Shown in pieces: positions 35,992 to 47,658 of a DNA stretch of 64,000 nt. Source of the DNA: Epiperipatus broadwayi (taxonomy: Eukaryota > Onychophora > Udeonychophora > Euonychophora > Peripatidae). The stretch covers positions 9,197,916 through 9,261,915 of the forward strand of contig JAQFVV010006220.1 of the NCBI GenBank assembly GCA_028023455.1, given 5' to 3'. Each line of letters begins with the position of its first letter. Within the stretch, counting starts at the first letter, position 1. The notes under the pieces were generated by a model. That model saw only the letters and a program-made list of their open reading frames with translations. It made no database searches and was not told the origin of the DNA. The position numbers and the translations under genes are program-made.

Positions 35992-38473
35992 TGTACCGGT
36001 ATAAATCCACCACGCTTACTCATACACAGTACCCGAGTTCAAACCCAGTCCACGTTTAAGAATAAATTCCAAAACGCCAACTAAATTCAAACCCAAACCC
36101 CGGTATGACCAACCGATGATGACTTTATAACAGCACGGGGTTATCCCTTTACTAGCTCAACTCAGAACACAGACTAAATTACTTACAGTCAATTATATAT
36201 AGATCTATTACACTCTGGATATTGGTACGGTCATTAATGTAATGTATATATTTAAGTTGCCAATACAGACAGTAGGTGACTAAATAGACTTCGAGAGTAA
36301 TGAGGTGGAAAACACAAAATTAGATTAAATAAATTGTTTAATAATAAATAGAAAGCATTAACAAATATTATTCAAAAGTACGGTAAGACTTCCATAAATT
36401 CTATTATAATTGGCTACTACTCTTTAGTAATCATTTTACCTGGTAAACAAACTCATGCCAATATCGGTGTAGTTAAATGATTGACGGGTGGCTAAGGGAA
36501 TCAGAGTATTTGGGGCATTGAAAATATTTATTTACTATTTTTACTAAGTTATTTTATTCGAATAGATTCGAGCCGTTGCGTATACGAATAGTTGGAGGTG
36601 GCTTCGCATAAATATGATATCTAAGATTGATGTACTAGTGGTTGCCTAGATTAAAGAGCCCTACAGTAATCACTTGCGGTGCATCAACGGAATACCGGGC
36701 GGCTTGTACTTTGACAAGGCTTAATGCCCCCAAGTAGATCCGGGACACTACAACCAGCCGGGATCATTTCGAAACCCGGTGATCCAAGAGATTACCTGGG
36801 AAAGAATTGCTTTCTTTCCCATATGGTAGAACGGCGAGACGCCAACTTCGGAGAAGGAAAGGCATTGCCACAGTCATCGAGGACGAGTGCTTGAAGTTGA
36901 TTTGAAACGGAATTATACAAAACCTAAATAATCTATTCGTCTATCTCTACGCAACAGGCTGATATAACTATTCCAATAAAACATGGCGAAATCAAACTGA
37001 CCGCGAAAGCAACGACTAATTAAGTTTACTCTGAAACCCCTAACCCCTCAGGTTGTACAGGCGGTAGCGATAGTAACAAATTATACACTGAGAATTATTT
37101 CTCATTTCATGTAGGCAACAAGATGATAAAACTTTAAAACCATTTTACATATTTAAGATTGAAAGATAGGTTACAATAGTATGACAAAATAAAGGAGAAT
37201 AATAAAGTGATCTAATATCTGCCAACTCAATATAGAAAATAATCTTTAATTCAAAAAAAAACGAACTTACTTTGAAAATAACTATAATCAATATTATAAA
37301 CTAGCTTTAAACAGAGTTGGGAAATATTTCTATTGGCATCGTTTGTTTATAGAATATAAATGTATTCATTTGAATTATTATTATTAGGTACAATATTGAT
37401 AAATTATCTTCTAAAGACTAGAGCGGAGGAAAAAGAGAAAAGAAAATTTACTGACAGGTTTTAAAAAGTAGCATTATAAAAGAAACAAAACTTACATGTG
37501 ATTAATTTGATTGACAGATTAACTATAACATTAAGCTCGGGAGAAAGTTAAAAGTTCATGTAACACAGTTACCCTTCTTTCTTCATCCGGCTTGGCTTCT
37601 CACGATGGTATTTCTGATGAACGTAGGCGCGCATTTGAAATTTACTTGAAAGGCATAGTCAATTTGGAGATTGGAAGCTGGAAATTTTGAAACACGTAAA
37701 GCATGATCAGACAGCGGCACGAAGATTCAAATTGGCAGGACAGAGATCAGCTCCTGGCACTTAGCCCATCGACATTACGGTTTACTGGTGGACTTCTAAA
37801 CAAGAGTGGTAGCGATTTCTCTAGCAACTGCTGTGCTGTCTTGAGACTATCTACTCTCAACCACGCCAAAAGTTAGAATGTTAGTTTTTTCTAAGATGGC
37901 CACGGTTGACCTTTCTGCCTGGTTTTTGTTTGTGACTCCGCCTACTTTTCTCTAGCCTCCAGCAATCCAACCTGACTATACAATATCAATTATCCATTTC
38001 CATTGTTCCATTTTCAGCTATCTTTAACTTTAATACACAATTTTAAATTGACCAAGTAATTACAAAATATAAATTCCTTATCTAATTTTCAAATACAAAT
38101 TAATTACTCTATACCTTTGCACAAGACAGATTTTAATTAAAAACACTGATCAAAGGAATGTGACTTTTGATCAGTATTTTTAAACGACTTTGTATAATTC
38201 TAAAAAGTTAAAATTTAAACAAATACACCCGCAATGAAACTTTTAAATTAAGTTGCTATAAATTCACAAACCACGCACACACGAATATTATTTCATGATT
38301 TGTGATATTCATACACGGAATCTTTACCTATCTTTTTACAAAACATAAAATATATCCCAATTTTTATGTGACTTGAAATAGAAAAAATCTCATTGCGGGC
38401 AAATAGTAGTTCGAATTACCGTACTTCAAAAAACACATGAAACTAAGATCGGTTCTTCGATCTGTCTGTTTCA
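35992..38473. mobile_element. 2,482-bp insertion with TG...CA ends and ATAT target duplication (possible solo LTR)
   Basis: ATAT stands at 35,988-35,991 and again at 38,474-38,477. The inserted sequence starts TGTACC and ends TTTCA. Joining the flanks restores an uninterrupted LINE reading frame across the site, which fixes both boundaries. The insert is clearly GC-richer than its surroundings, above all at 36,560-36,920, where short hairpins such as gggaaagaattgctttctttccc occur. It contains no recognisable protein and no internal direct repeat. TG...CA ends and a 4-bp duplication suit an LTR retroelement reduced to a single LTR, though 2.5 kb is long for that. A non-autonomous element is the alternative. 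Confidence 0.65.
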
Positions 38474-39083
38474 ATATAGATTTGCAAAGGGCATTAGCAG
38501 AATTTATTTAAATCAGAAAGACAAAAATTTTTGTTGCCAACCACCACTGCTGGACAAAAAGCTATAATTGGTGAGCAGTTGGTGCAGGGAAAAAACAGAT
38601 TACACCGACATCCCTTCTCATTGACGGACAATTCTACACAGGCACCGCAATGCTGATGAAAATTCACAATCACTTTAAAGGAAAATTGTAGAATGGTGTA
38701 GGATAGCAAATAAGACATGATTACAGCATAAACAGTGATGGACTATTGGGATCACAGAAGCAAAAATTCTTCAAAAACTACAATCAATCCCTGATAGCAC
38801 ATACCCAGGACCACACACAGTGCCTAAATTAGTGTTCCTGCACCTCCAATAATTAAAAACATGATTGACGAGTTATCTAAGGGCTGCAGGGACATACAAA
38901 GTCTCTACCCAATCTCACTGGTGCCTTTTGTAAAAGAGCAAGGCATCCCCATGGACAAAAATAATTTGAGGTCTATCTCGATGACCCTGCTATTAATCAA
39001 GGTCATCGAGGCCTAATCAAAGACCACATAAGGATGTTATATAAAAGCATATATCATGATCACAGTATGCCAAAAAGGGCTCA

Positions 39084-39940
39084 TTGACTGAAGACATGGT
39101 ATGCCAGCTTAAGCTTACTGTTGATTACATTAGAACATCAAGGAAAGCTGGGCCGATTACTATCCAATTGGACATTTCGGCGGCATTTGAATCAGTCAGA
39201 ATAGATACTCTGCTTGAAATCCTAAACAGAAATTCAGTCCCAAAAGTATTCTTAACAATCATTGTGAACCTCCTGATAAACAGGGAAATAGTAATGATGC
39301 TCAATAGAAAGGTTGGCCCACGATTTAAGCCTTTATTTTCTATCCCGCAGGGTACCTCATTGAGCGCTCTCCTGTTCATCATATATATAAATCATCTTCT
39401 CAAAAGTATTGAATCAAATCTACCTGGACAATATATTCCTCCAATTAAGAAAATAATTAAACATATGTCCTACATGGATGACATGCTAGTGATTCTCCCA
39501 TCTGAAAAACATCTGAAACTACAAGAGGTGATAAATGAATATTCAAAATGTTATGGCCTAAAATTTAACCTGACAAAGTTTGCAGCTTGGAGCTTGATCT
39601 CAGGACAAATGGTTGCCTCAAGATTTGTGCCAAGCCTCAAAAATTCCTTGGTTTCCCAAAGCACTTGTTTTCAGTTTCAATGAGGAGCAATATCCAACAA
39701 TCCCTGCTGGAGGCAACCAAAAAAGATAACACATCATTGTCTGGAATATATTTTTCCATCTATGGTAAAGTCACATTATTAAATATAATGGTACTGAGAC
39801 AGATTAATTATTATCTCCCTGTGATTAAGCCACTAAATGGTTCATCTCGAAAATTGCATCCTTATGCTCTGGGCTATTCTGGAAAAATAAAGCACTGGAA
39901 AAATAAAGCAGTAGCAATAAACTACAGACAGATGCAATGA
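39084..39940 (+). pseudogene. Reverse transcriptase core of the L1/Tx1-like LINE
   Basis: A 199-codon frame (39,084-39,683) shows the RT motifs in order: QLDISAAFESV (motif A with its aspartate), IPQGTSLSALLFIIYIN (motif B) and SYMDDMLVIL (motif C, both catalytic aspartates present). A minus-one style shift moves the reading to 39,587-39,940, which carries the thumb (KFLGF, GKVTLLNIMVLRQINYYLP). The catalytic triad is intact, but the gene is split by the frameshift and stops follow. The first methionine is not a real start, since homology extends upstream to about 38,840 with stops (NNLRSISMTLLLIKVIEA). Confidence 0.8.
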
Positions 39941-39958
39941 CCCAGGGCAATTAACAGA

Positions 39959-40042
39959 ATGGGTCTCCATGACATTTCTACCTTATGATTCCAGTCGTTA
40001 ATGGATCTCTATGATATTTCTACCTTATGATTCTAGAAGTCT
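39959..40042 (+). repeat. Tandem duplication, period 42 bp, in LINE coding region
   Basis: atgggtctccatgacatttc (39,959) and atggatctctatgatatttc (40,001) start two head-to-tail 42-bp units with about nine differences. The period is a multiple of three, so the MGLHDIS-type motif is repeated in frame. The divergence between the units shows it is old. Confidence 0.85.
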
Positions 40043-42317
40043 TACAATTTTCTCCATAAATTAAAAATGAATCAAGAGAATGAAGAAATTCCTAAACTGA
40101 TTATTCCAACAGACTGGCCTCCACCACTGCGGAAAAGAAACTGGCTGGATCTACAACCAAATGAGCTTATAAAATGCATAAAAATCAATAAAGACAAATT
40201 TAAAAACAAATTAACATACTGACAGGCCTTTAATATAAAGCACACTGACTTAAAAGACCATTTCTCAAGTTTAACCATCTCAAATGATAAATTAATAAGA
40301 AAATTCAAAAGATAGAGCTAAGAATCCAAATATCTGGATTGTCTAATCAAAACCAATGTAAATGCATTACCTACTAATGAATTTTTAGTTAATAAAAGAG
40401 AGTACTCAAAAATTGACTCAACCTGCATGATTTGCAAAAAAAAAAAAAAGAATATGAAACCATTAACCATTTCAGATTCAGATGTAATCAGCTAATGCAA
40501 CTTAAAAAATACACTAATGAATCGGATCAAGGCAAATCAACCTAAAGTAATTAATTCAAAAAGAATGTATCAGAAAAGGATCATACCCAGAAATTAGACT
40601 CTCATTAATTCTTGATTATCTATTATGGATTACTAGATGTAAGCTAGTATTTAATCATCAAATTTTTTAATCCTATTAACTTCATGCAGAGCAATCTAAA
40701 GAAAACAAGAACAAGAGACAGCTTGATAACCCCTGAGGTTATTTTTACCATGACTTGGGACATGCTGGATTAATCCTCTCCATGGCGCAACCAATAGCAG
40801 GATGCTCCGAAAAGGAGAAAACAGAAGAGTAATTGACTCAAATTCAGGAAAACCAAATGAAGGAATGAGAAAACACTTTGAACAAAATATGTACCAAATA
40901 ACCTCTAATGTAATAATATAATCTTTAATAAATTATTTTGGAAAGTAAATTTTATGTTTACTTTTCAGATAGAAAAGTAATGTTTCCAATGAATATCATT
41001 CAAAACATCATTATGAAACACATAACATTAAATATACTTAATAAAATAAGAGAAGACAAAATAAGAAGACTAAAATTTGCTCTTCAAAAACTACAAAACA
41101 TTTTTGTAAAAATATGTGAATGTGATTTAAAATTAATTGTTATTTTAGAATAAATTGATAAACATCAAAATATTTCACAGAGAGTGAACTCATGAAGCAC
41201 TGCAAGGCAAAATTGAATGCAACTGCTGTAGAAATCCTGAGCACATAGTGAAGGGCAGTAAATAAAAAGGTGCAAAAATTGTGGCAAAATAGACTATCTA
41301 GCAAGAGTTAGCCACACAGAATTAAAAAAAATTGGGGGAAAAAAATTCAGAATAAACCCATCACAAACAAATCCAGTAGTGATAGTGTCTGTCATATAGA
41401 GCTGAGCTATCTTTTTATGTCACAGATGAACTGAATATTGTTATCCAGAGAGATCAAAGATTGTCCAAAGATAATGAGAACTGATATTGAAGTGAGGGAC
41501 ACAAATGACAAACCTATCAAAACAATAGTATGGTTAAAATACCAATTAAAGTTAAACAGTACCATGAACAATTAAACTCCTTTATAAAAGAGTAAATTAA
41601 AAATGTTACCAAGTCATGAATGGTTTAAGCCTTAGGTGTTAAAATATGCTTAGTATATGACAGTACATTGTGGAAAAAAGTATAGACTAAATATTCAAAA
41701 TTATTTAGATCAGAGTAAGAAAAATAAGACATATCTAGTTGTCATTGTGCTGTATGAAAGGGAAAAACCTTTACACTCCAAGGCATGTTATTGAAAAAAC
41801 TTTGAATGTCATAAAGTATTAGCATTCATTGAAAATGCAGAATGGATTATTACCAAAATGATCATTTCAAAGCTCATTGGAAAATTTAAATATGTGATGA
41901 TTATTATTACTGGCTAATTGTTAACAAAGATTTAGTGAAAAGTCTTTATCCAGTTCGCATGTAAGAGAAATTGGAAAGTGCAAGAATCTTTGCAATGCTA
42001 GATTTCACTGCTGTTTTCCACCTAGTATCTGAAAAAATGGTTAAGCTTCCGAATACGACAATTTATAAAAGACTTTTTAAATACAACCCCTCCCCCCTTT
42101 TTTTATTTGGAATAACTACAGTGCTGAACATTTTACATAGGGGATTAAATGAGGTCATACTTTATTTGATGATATATTAATAATAAGCATTATTGAATAG
42201 TTTTAATTTAAAAAAGCACATAAATTTTTTATCTAAGCTGAATTCAGTAAATGCATACGATTTGCTAAGAAAATTAAATTTCACATAATCACCATTTCTT
42301 ATGCTTGCTTATAACTA

Positions 42318-42441
42318 TTATTAAAATAGGCAAACTCTCTATACACACTGAGTGGCAATATGTATACCTTCTGGCATCCATTGATTACTCTGGCTTGCAT
42401 TGAGAGGTAATACGTATAGAGAGTTTTGCCTGTTTTAATAA
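42318..42441. mobile_element. Small hairpin MITE inside the Gypsy relic, about 124 bp
   Basis: ttattaaaataggcaaact opens the left arm and its inverse (gagttttgcctgttttaata) closes the right arm. The arms pair over about 27 bp, with ctctatac/gtatagag at the inner edge. The unit interrupts the RT-RNase H connection of the Gypsy element. A TA flank is possible but not distinct from the arm sequence. Confidence 0.65.
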
Positions 42442-42663
42442 TAAATGTCTTAGATCAAATTATTTCAGGAAAAAGCAAAACAAAGGCTGAAGAATATAAA
42501 ATAAATGCAGGTATTCCTGAGAGTCCTGAATTGTTTTAAAAGTTTTTTTTTTGTGAAAAGCCCAAGTGGCTATACCTCTTAATGAATTATTACATAAAAG
42601 AAAATGCTGAATCTGAGTTAAACTGCAGGAAGAGGTATTCTAAAAGATTGGACAATAATTTGG

Positions 42664-42758
42664 ATGTAACTCTGACAATTCAGCTCCAAATGCATTCATG
42701 TTAAAGGCATTTATGTAACTCTGACAATTCAGCTCCAAATGCATTCATGTTAAAGGCA
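42664..42758 (+). repeat. Tandem duplication, period 49 bp, in the Gypsy relic
   Basis: The unit atgtaactctgacaattcag occurs at 42,664 and again at 42,713, with nearly identical units of 49 bp (second copy 46 bp). It lies just before the RNase H block and shifts the reading frame. The near identity suggests it is younger than the relic. Confidence 0.92.
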
Positions 42759-44690
42759 ATGTTAAAATATGAAAAAAAAATTGCAACTAATTATATAGAG
42801 ATGCTATCCATTATTTATGTCAGTGAGAAATTTCATCATTATCTATATGATCATCTGTTTAAAATAATAATGGATCATCATCTATTATTGAGAATCTTCT
42901 CTAAGTGCACTTCCAGAATATTTAAATACAGATATTGTGTGCTTGTATGATAAATTATCAGTATTTAATTATGAATTAGAATTCAGAATAGAGACTAAAA
43001 AAAAAGCATCCATAAACTCTCTTATATCATGTGCAACTGCAAAAACAAAAAATAAATATAACAATAAATCATGTTGACTGTTGGAAGCCAAACTAATAAA
43101 CAGTTAAACCAAAGCAGCCTAGAGAAATGCCAACCCTTCCCATCAAATGCTTTTGAAATGGATAAAGAATGATTTGTCCAGCAAATGGCCAGAAACTCTT
43201 CAAAAAATCTTTGTGGAGTTAAGATAAGAAGTTATTAGTAAATAAGGAATGCATTATTACTGCTAATAAAATACTGATATTTGTGGCAAATCAGAGTGAA
43301 AGCATTAGCTCACAGGTATGTGTAGTGGCCTGAAATTGGTTTGAATATTGAAGCCTATATTAAAAAGCACAGTGCATGTCAATTAAAAGAAAGCACACTT
43401 CCAAAGAAATTTACTCCATAGCCAAAATCTGAGAAACATTGGAGTCAAATTTACATCAATCAACCTGATCTGTTTAAAGATCACATATTTTTAATATAGA
43501 CTAATATTGGTTCTAAATAGTCTGAATATAAAATCTTCCAAGAATATGAGTTCAACAGAAGTAAATAGATTGTTGAAAAAAATATTTACATACTAGGATC
43601 ATCTGAAATTCTTATGTCTGACAATGATACAGATTGATTTTGTTTACAAGTGAGTGGCAGATTTAAGCAATATTTGAATTTCACCATAACCTCCCATATC
43701 AAATGGAATAGCAGAGAAAACTGTACAAGAGCTAAAACAAAATCTAATTAATGATAAGAGTTATTATAGAAGACATAAATACAGATATATTGTATCAATA
43801 CATCACTCTATCTACAGCTATTGATCACTTATAGTTATTGGCAAAGACATAAAATTCATAATACAATCTCTATCCAGTTCTGAGAAGATAGTCAACCATC
43901 CACAGAAGAACATTGGAAAAAAAGTCTGAGTATGATAATCTTTAAAAGAGATGAATAGAAAACACTAGTCTAAAACCATTTTCAGTTATAATGCAGAAGT
44001 TCAAACTTCAATTGGACTCCATTCTCATTGCCAAATATAACTAATAGGACTGTAAAAATTGTGTCAAGGGTAAATCACAATTTATCAGAGGCAAATGGTA
44101 AAAATTTTCTGATAATGGAAATAGAAAATACTATTGAAGAAAAAAAAGGGGGGGAGAAAAAGGAAGGATAAATAAAAGCAGCTTCAGTAAAAGCGACCAA
44201 AGATACCTATGTTTGGCCAATTTATACATTTCTGGGTTATAGTTATAGAGTTGACAGCAACTATGGGAAGGAATTGTTATATATTCCTCATTATAAGTGT
44301 ATAAATTTAAATATAATAATAATTAAGTATAAATGCAAGTATTACTACTTGGGGAGGGGGGGGATAATTAGTGTTTTCTGTTTCTAAAATATTTAAGTTT
44401 AAACTACATTTATTTTTCCATTGGGGTCCAAATTTATTCCCTTTCTATTTTTTTTAATAGTTATTAGATTTAAAAAGACCCCCCCCCCAAAAAAAAAGGT
44501 TTTCTTTGTTTCTAAAATATTTAAGTTCAAGCCAATTTATTTTACCTATTATTATCCAAATTTATTTGGTTTCTATTTTTTTTCATAGATATTAGATTTT
44601 AAAGAAGTTGACTGTAATTCAATTTAAGTTAGCATAAAACAAAAAAGTTTTATTTGTCTTCCATTAAAAGCTTTTCTGTGTTTTTTTCTT

Positions 44691-44784
44691 CACATGTCAA
44701 AGCATCGGCAGGGAAGCGAACCTGCTACCCGGGACAACTGGTAATAAGGAAGCTGTGCTGACGACTCGACCACTAACGTTTGAC
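44691..44784 (-). mobile_element. tRNA-Val-like SINE, copy 2
   Basis: On the minus strand this is gtcaaacgttagtggtcgag at the left and gccgatgctttgacatgtg at the right, the same flanks as the 30,090 copy. The A box and T arm are recognisable. The anticodon region carries a few extra bases (ttccttattaccagttg), so it would not fold as a valine tRNA. The outer gtcaaa/tttgac pairing is preserved. It is absent from the paralogous site near 49,600, so it inserted after the large duplication or was lost from the other copy. Confidence 0.72.
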
Positions 44785-45383
44785 TTTTCGTGTTTTTATT
44801 CAATTTCTCTTTCTTTTTAATGGATACTAAATTTAAAAAAGATGACAGAAATACAATTTAAATTAGTCTTAAAACCAATGAAAATTTTTGTTCGTTTCTG
44901 AATTAGAAAGCTTTTCTTTGTTAGGTCATAAGAGGTAGAACCAGCATTTCACAGTTAGAATGGATTAAGATCAGAAGTACATCCAGCATTTCGCATTTGA
45001 AATGGAGAGTGTAAATATTGAATTAAAAATAAATAAGTAAGGTCTGGAGGAATAAACTAATTAGGAGAGGTGCATGAAAAATTTAATTGAATAAGACACA
45101 AAAATCTTTCCTAATATAGGCAATTAATCTACTGTTAATAATAAAATTTGAAATTTCCTTTGGAGATATTTATATTCCAGAGATAAGGTCATATGAAAAT
45201 TTTGTATAAGTAGTTTTTAAAATATAGTATTAGTGGTCCAAATAGTACTTACCATTAGAAGCAAGGTTGGTGAGATCACCAAAATTATTATGGAAACACC
45301 AGCTAGAACAGCAAATCCTCTCTGGTTAGTTATGCATCCAATTCAGTATTAGAAGTTTAAGCAAGAGATTACCCTATATTCTT

Positions 45384-45599
45384 TTACAAATAAATAACCA
45401 TGTGATTACGAAAATTTATATATGAACAAATATCCAACATGTATGTTTGCTTATAAGATTTTGTGAATAATATTGTACCATTATTATATTGGGAGTCACC
45501 CATAACCCCTAAGTATTTTAATAATTGAGTAGTACTTGCCACAGACTTGTACTCATAAGTTGGGTATTGGTTATAATGCTGAGAGTATTTTTTTTTCAA
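45384..45599 (-). other. Minus-strand peptide shared by both copies of the large duplication
   Basis: The 71-codon frame here includes NQYPTYEYKSVASTTQLLKY. The matching minus frame at 51,253-51,555 includes NQYSTYNHNVMARNTHLLNY. NQYxTY and TxLLxYLG are retained. This could reflect a once-coding sequence within the duplicated unit, or only DNA likeness. I do not recognise the peptide and the frames are not intact outside this stretch. Confidence 0.3.
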
Positions 45600-46330
45600 T
45601 GCATCAGAGTGACCTACGCTGTGACATATTTTGAATTCTTTGAGTATTGTCTGCTTATATTCATTTTGGGGATGGACTGATCATATTGTATGCCTAATCT
45701 TGAGTGAGTTTGGGGATCACATCTATCATATCACTTTAAGTAGTGATAAAAGCTGTCCATCCAGGGATAATTAAAGAAGATGGGAATGACAAAATTTCTC
45801 ATATTAGTGTCTTACTCACATCTGTATTTCACCAAATAGTATTGCTTTAAGAATTGAGTAGTAACATAGACCTAAAATTTGCATAAGAACTACAAATCTT
45901 TGTTGATTTTACACTTGGAACCTTGATCAGGCAAATAATGAATTTTATACTGCATTTTCTTTATAGCTTTGTTTATCTTAATTATAATAAACTTCAATTA
46001 TAATATATATCCAAAAGTGAGAGTTTATGTATTTGATAGATATTCTATAGAAATAGTCTGTTTAAATTAGATTCAGGATGAACATAGAATCTTGTACTTT
46101 TTCATGACCTGGGATGGGAGACAAAAGAGCTTACTGATGCAAATAACCATGCATAGCATAGCTAACTGAAGATGTCCAATGATCCATGGTAATACCACTG
46201 ATCTCCTATTTTGTGATATTTGTTATGTCATTTATTATCTACATGTATGTTTGGGTGAAGTCAGACCCTTTCTTAGTTCCTCAGTTGTCAACTTTCATGT
46301 GTTATAAATTCAGAGCATTACATAGTACTT

Positions 46331-47464
46331 TTTTAAGGTGGTGCACATATCCATGAACATTGTTATTAGGCTTAAATATTTATAACACCAACTATGATAG
46401 AACACAACAGGACATGGTTTCTAGAAATGTGTATGTATAGATGATCTTTTTTATTGAAAATACCAATCTTGGGCCTGGTTATCACCATGATCTGGATGCA
46501 TATGTATGTTTTATTTTGCTTGATTAGACTTAATCACATTCCCAGAACCATGAAGCATATAAATTTAAAACTGTTATGGATTGAATATATATATGAAGCA
46601 ATCCATTTAAATCAACTTAATTAGAAAGCACTTAACTTAGAACAAGTGCCCCAGGCCAAGCATTGAAGTAAACCGACATACTGATGCATTCAAAAGGAGG
46701 AATACATCAGTCTGTCAGTTTACTTCAATGCTTGGCCTGGGTCATTTGTTCTAGATTAAGTATTTTCTAATTAAGTTGATTTAAATGGATTAATCCACTC
46801 AGTCAAGATTTCCATCTAAACATTCATTAAAAATATAGTATTATAATATATATATATAGCCAAGATTTGAATGTGTAATACCTTTTTTGTATATATTTTA
46901 TTACTATTATACTGTCACTATTCGCAGAAGTAGGGGTATACTCAAGCTAGAAGAAGGTAAAGTTTGCCTTAGTGCTACTGTGTATCCTCCACATAGATAT
47001 TGAGGATAGAGATAAACAAGAATAGTCTCAAAAACATGGCTGAGTTAATAAATGGCATTGATTTTTGGCAACGTTCCAAATGAGTCACCTGACAAAATAA
47101 GGATAGAACAACTCAAATATCACATTGTTATTGTACAAATCTCATATTTACCAGTCCCCCAAAAATGTGTGTTAAATATGTGTTTCATACCATCTACTGA
47201 CCCAAGTAGATATGTTGATGGAAGGAATGATAATTATAAATATAGGATATAATGCATGGTGCCTCAGATTTCAACACTGAGCTACCTTAAGAAAAAAAAA
47301 AATGAAGAGAAAGGGAATGAGAATAAAGAAGGGGGGAAAAAAATCTCTGATTTGGGTTTAATTATGTTGTTTGTTTTATTAGTGATTAACTATTGCCTTC
47401 TTTTTTTTTAAAAAAAAAAAAGTCATCTGAAGTTTAATATATGCATTTGCAGTGCTCCATTTAC
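46331..47464. other. Spacer between the two duplicated units, with one palindrome
   Basis: Apart from the 46,600-46,791 palindrome, I find no recognised gene. The plus ORF at 47,052-47,252 (66 codons) has a protein-like composition (NVPNESPDKIRIEQLKYHI) but no motif I know. It may be a remnant of an element coding region leading into the second duplicated unit. A/G-rich runs occupy 47,290-47,345. Confidence 0.4.
46600..46791. mobile_element. Palindromic MITE-like element, 192 bp
   Basis: The left arm (aatccatttaaatcaactta..., 46,600-46,690) and right arm (ending aagttgatttaaatggatt at 46,791) are inverted copies over about 90 bp, including the block caggccaagcattgaagtaaa. Only about ten positions differ, and the loop is short. 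There is no coding capacity. The long near-perfect pairing suggests fairly recent origin. Confidence 0.75.
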
Positions 47465-47658
47465 AGAGGGAAAAAGAGAGAGAAAAATAAGGAAATAAAA
47501 GTAAGAGCAGCTTCAATAAGAAAGACTGAAGATATCTATAGTTGGCCAATATATCCTTCTGGGTTACAGATACAGAGTTGATAGAAAGCATGGTTAGGAA
47601 TCATAGTATATTGTGCAATTTAAAAGCATAAACTTAACTTACAAGTGTATATGCAATT

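Larger units (their letters stand above)
35632..40930 (+). mobile_element. L1/Tx1-like LINE, 5'-truncated and split by a 2.5-kb insertion
   Basis: The element opens with the last endonuclease motif (FFSDHLALKVW, 35,637-35,670) and an inter-domain helix (to 35,991). It is broken by the 35,992-38,473 insertion and resumes at 38,474 with RFAKGISRIYLNQKDKNF once one copy of the target duplication is removed. RT follows (39,084-39,940), then MGLHDIS, and a zinc-finger-like C-x2-C-x10-H-x4-C (CMICK to FRFRC, about 40,425-40,490). The 3' part ends near 40,930 with an AATAAA close by. This domain order is that of L1/Tx1 elements. Frameshifts and stops are scattered. Confidence 0.78.
41190..44150 (+). 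pseudogene. Ty3/Gypsy retrotransposon gag-pol relic
   Basis: Plus-strand pieces follow Gypsy order. Zinc-knuckle text with paired cysteines and the NPEHIVKG phrase lies at about 41,212-41,270, with a worn second knuckle to about 41,330. The RT has RIFAMLDFTAVFHLV (41,980-42,020) and LFGITTVLNILHRGLNEV (about 42,103-42,155). RNase H has AMLKYEKKIATNYIEMLSI and FHHYLYDHLFKIIMDHHLLL (42,747-42,890). Integrase includes WPEIGLNIEAYIKKHSACQL (about 43,330-43,390) and SEILMSDNDTD (about 43,610). Stops and frameshifts are abundant. The RT YxDD box reads as YLMIY, so its aspartates are gone. Flanking LTRs were not defined; purine-rich sequence at 44,139-44,175 may be the polypurine tract. Confidence 0.78.
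44140..46330 (+). repeat. First copy of a large diverged duplication
   Basis: Purine-rich sequence followed by agcagcttcagtaaaagcgac (44,178) and a long series of shared phrases (ctgttaataataaaat, aggtcatatgaaaattttgtata, attgtctgcttatattcatt, gatcatattgtatg, gtgagagttt, ttgtcaactttcat) recur in the same order at 47,465-52,120. Likeness is about 70-80% by eye. The unit may be the 3' part (polypurine tract plus LTR) of the Gypsy element just upstream, or an unrelated segment duplicated in tandem. A tRNA-like SINE lies inside this copy only. Confidence 0.7.

Noticed and set aside
38494-38718. Minus ORF of 74 codons
   Set aside because: It is antisense to LINE sequence that resumes after the 2.5-kb insertion.
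39125-39382. Minus ORF of 85 codons
   Set aside because: It is antisense to the intact-motif LINE reverse transcriptase.
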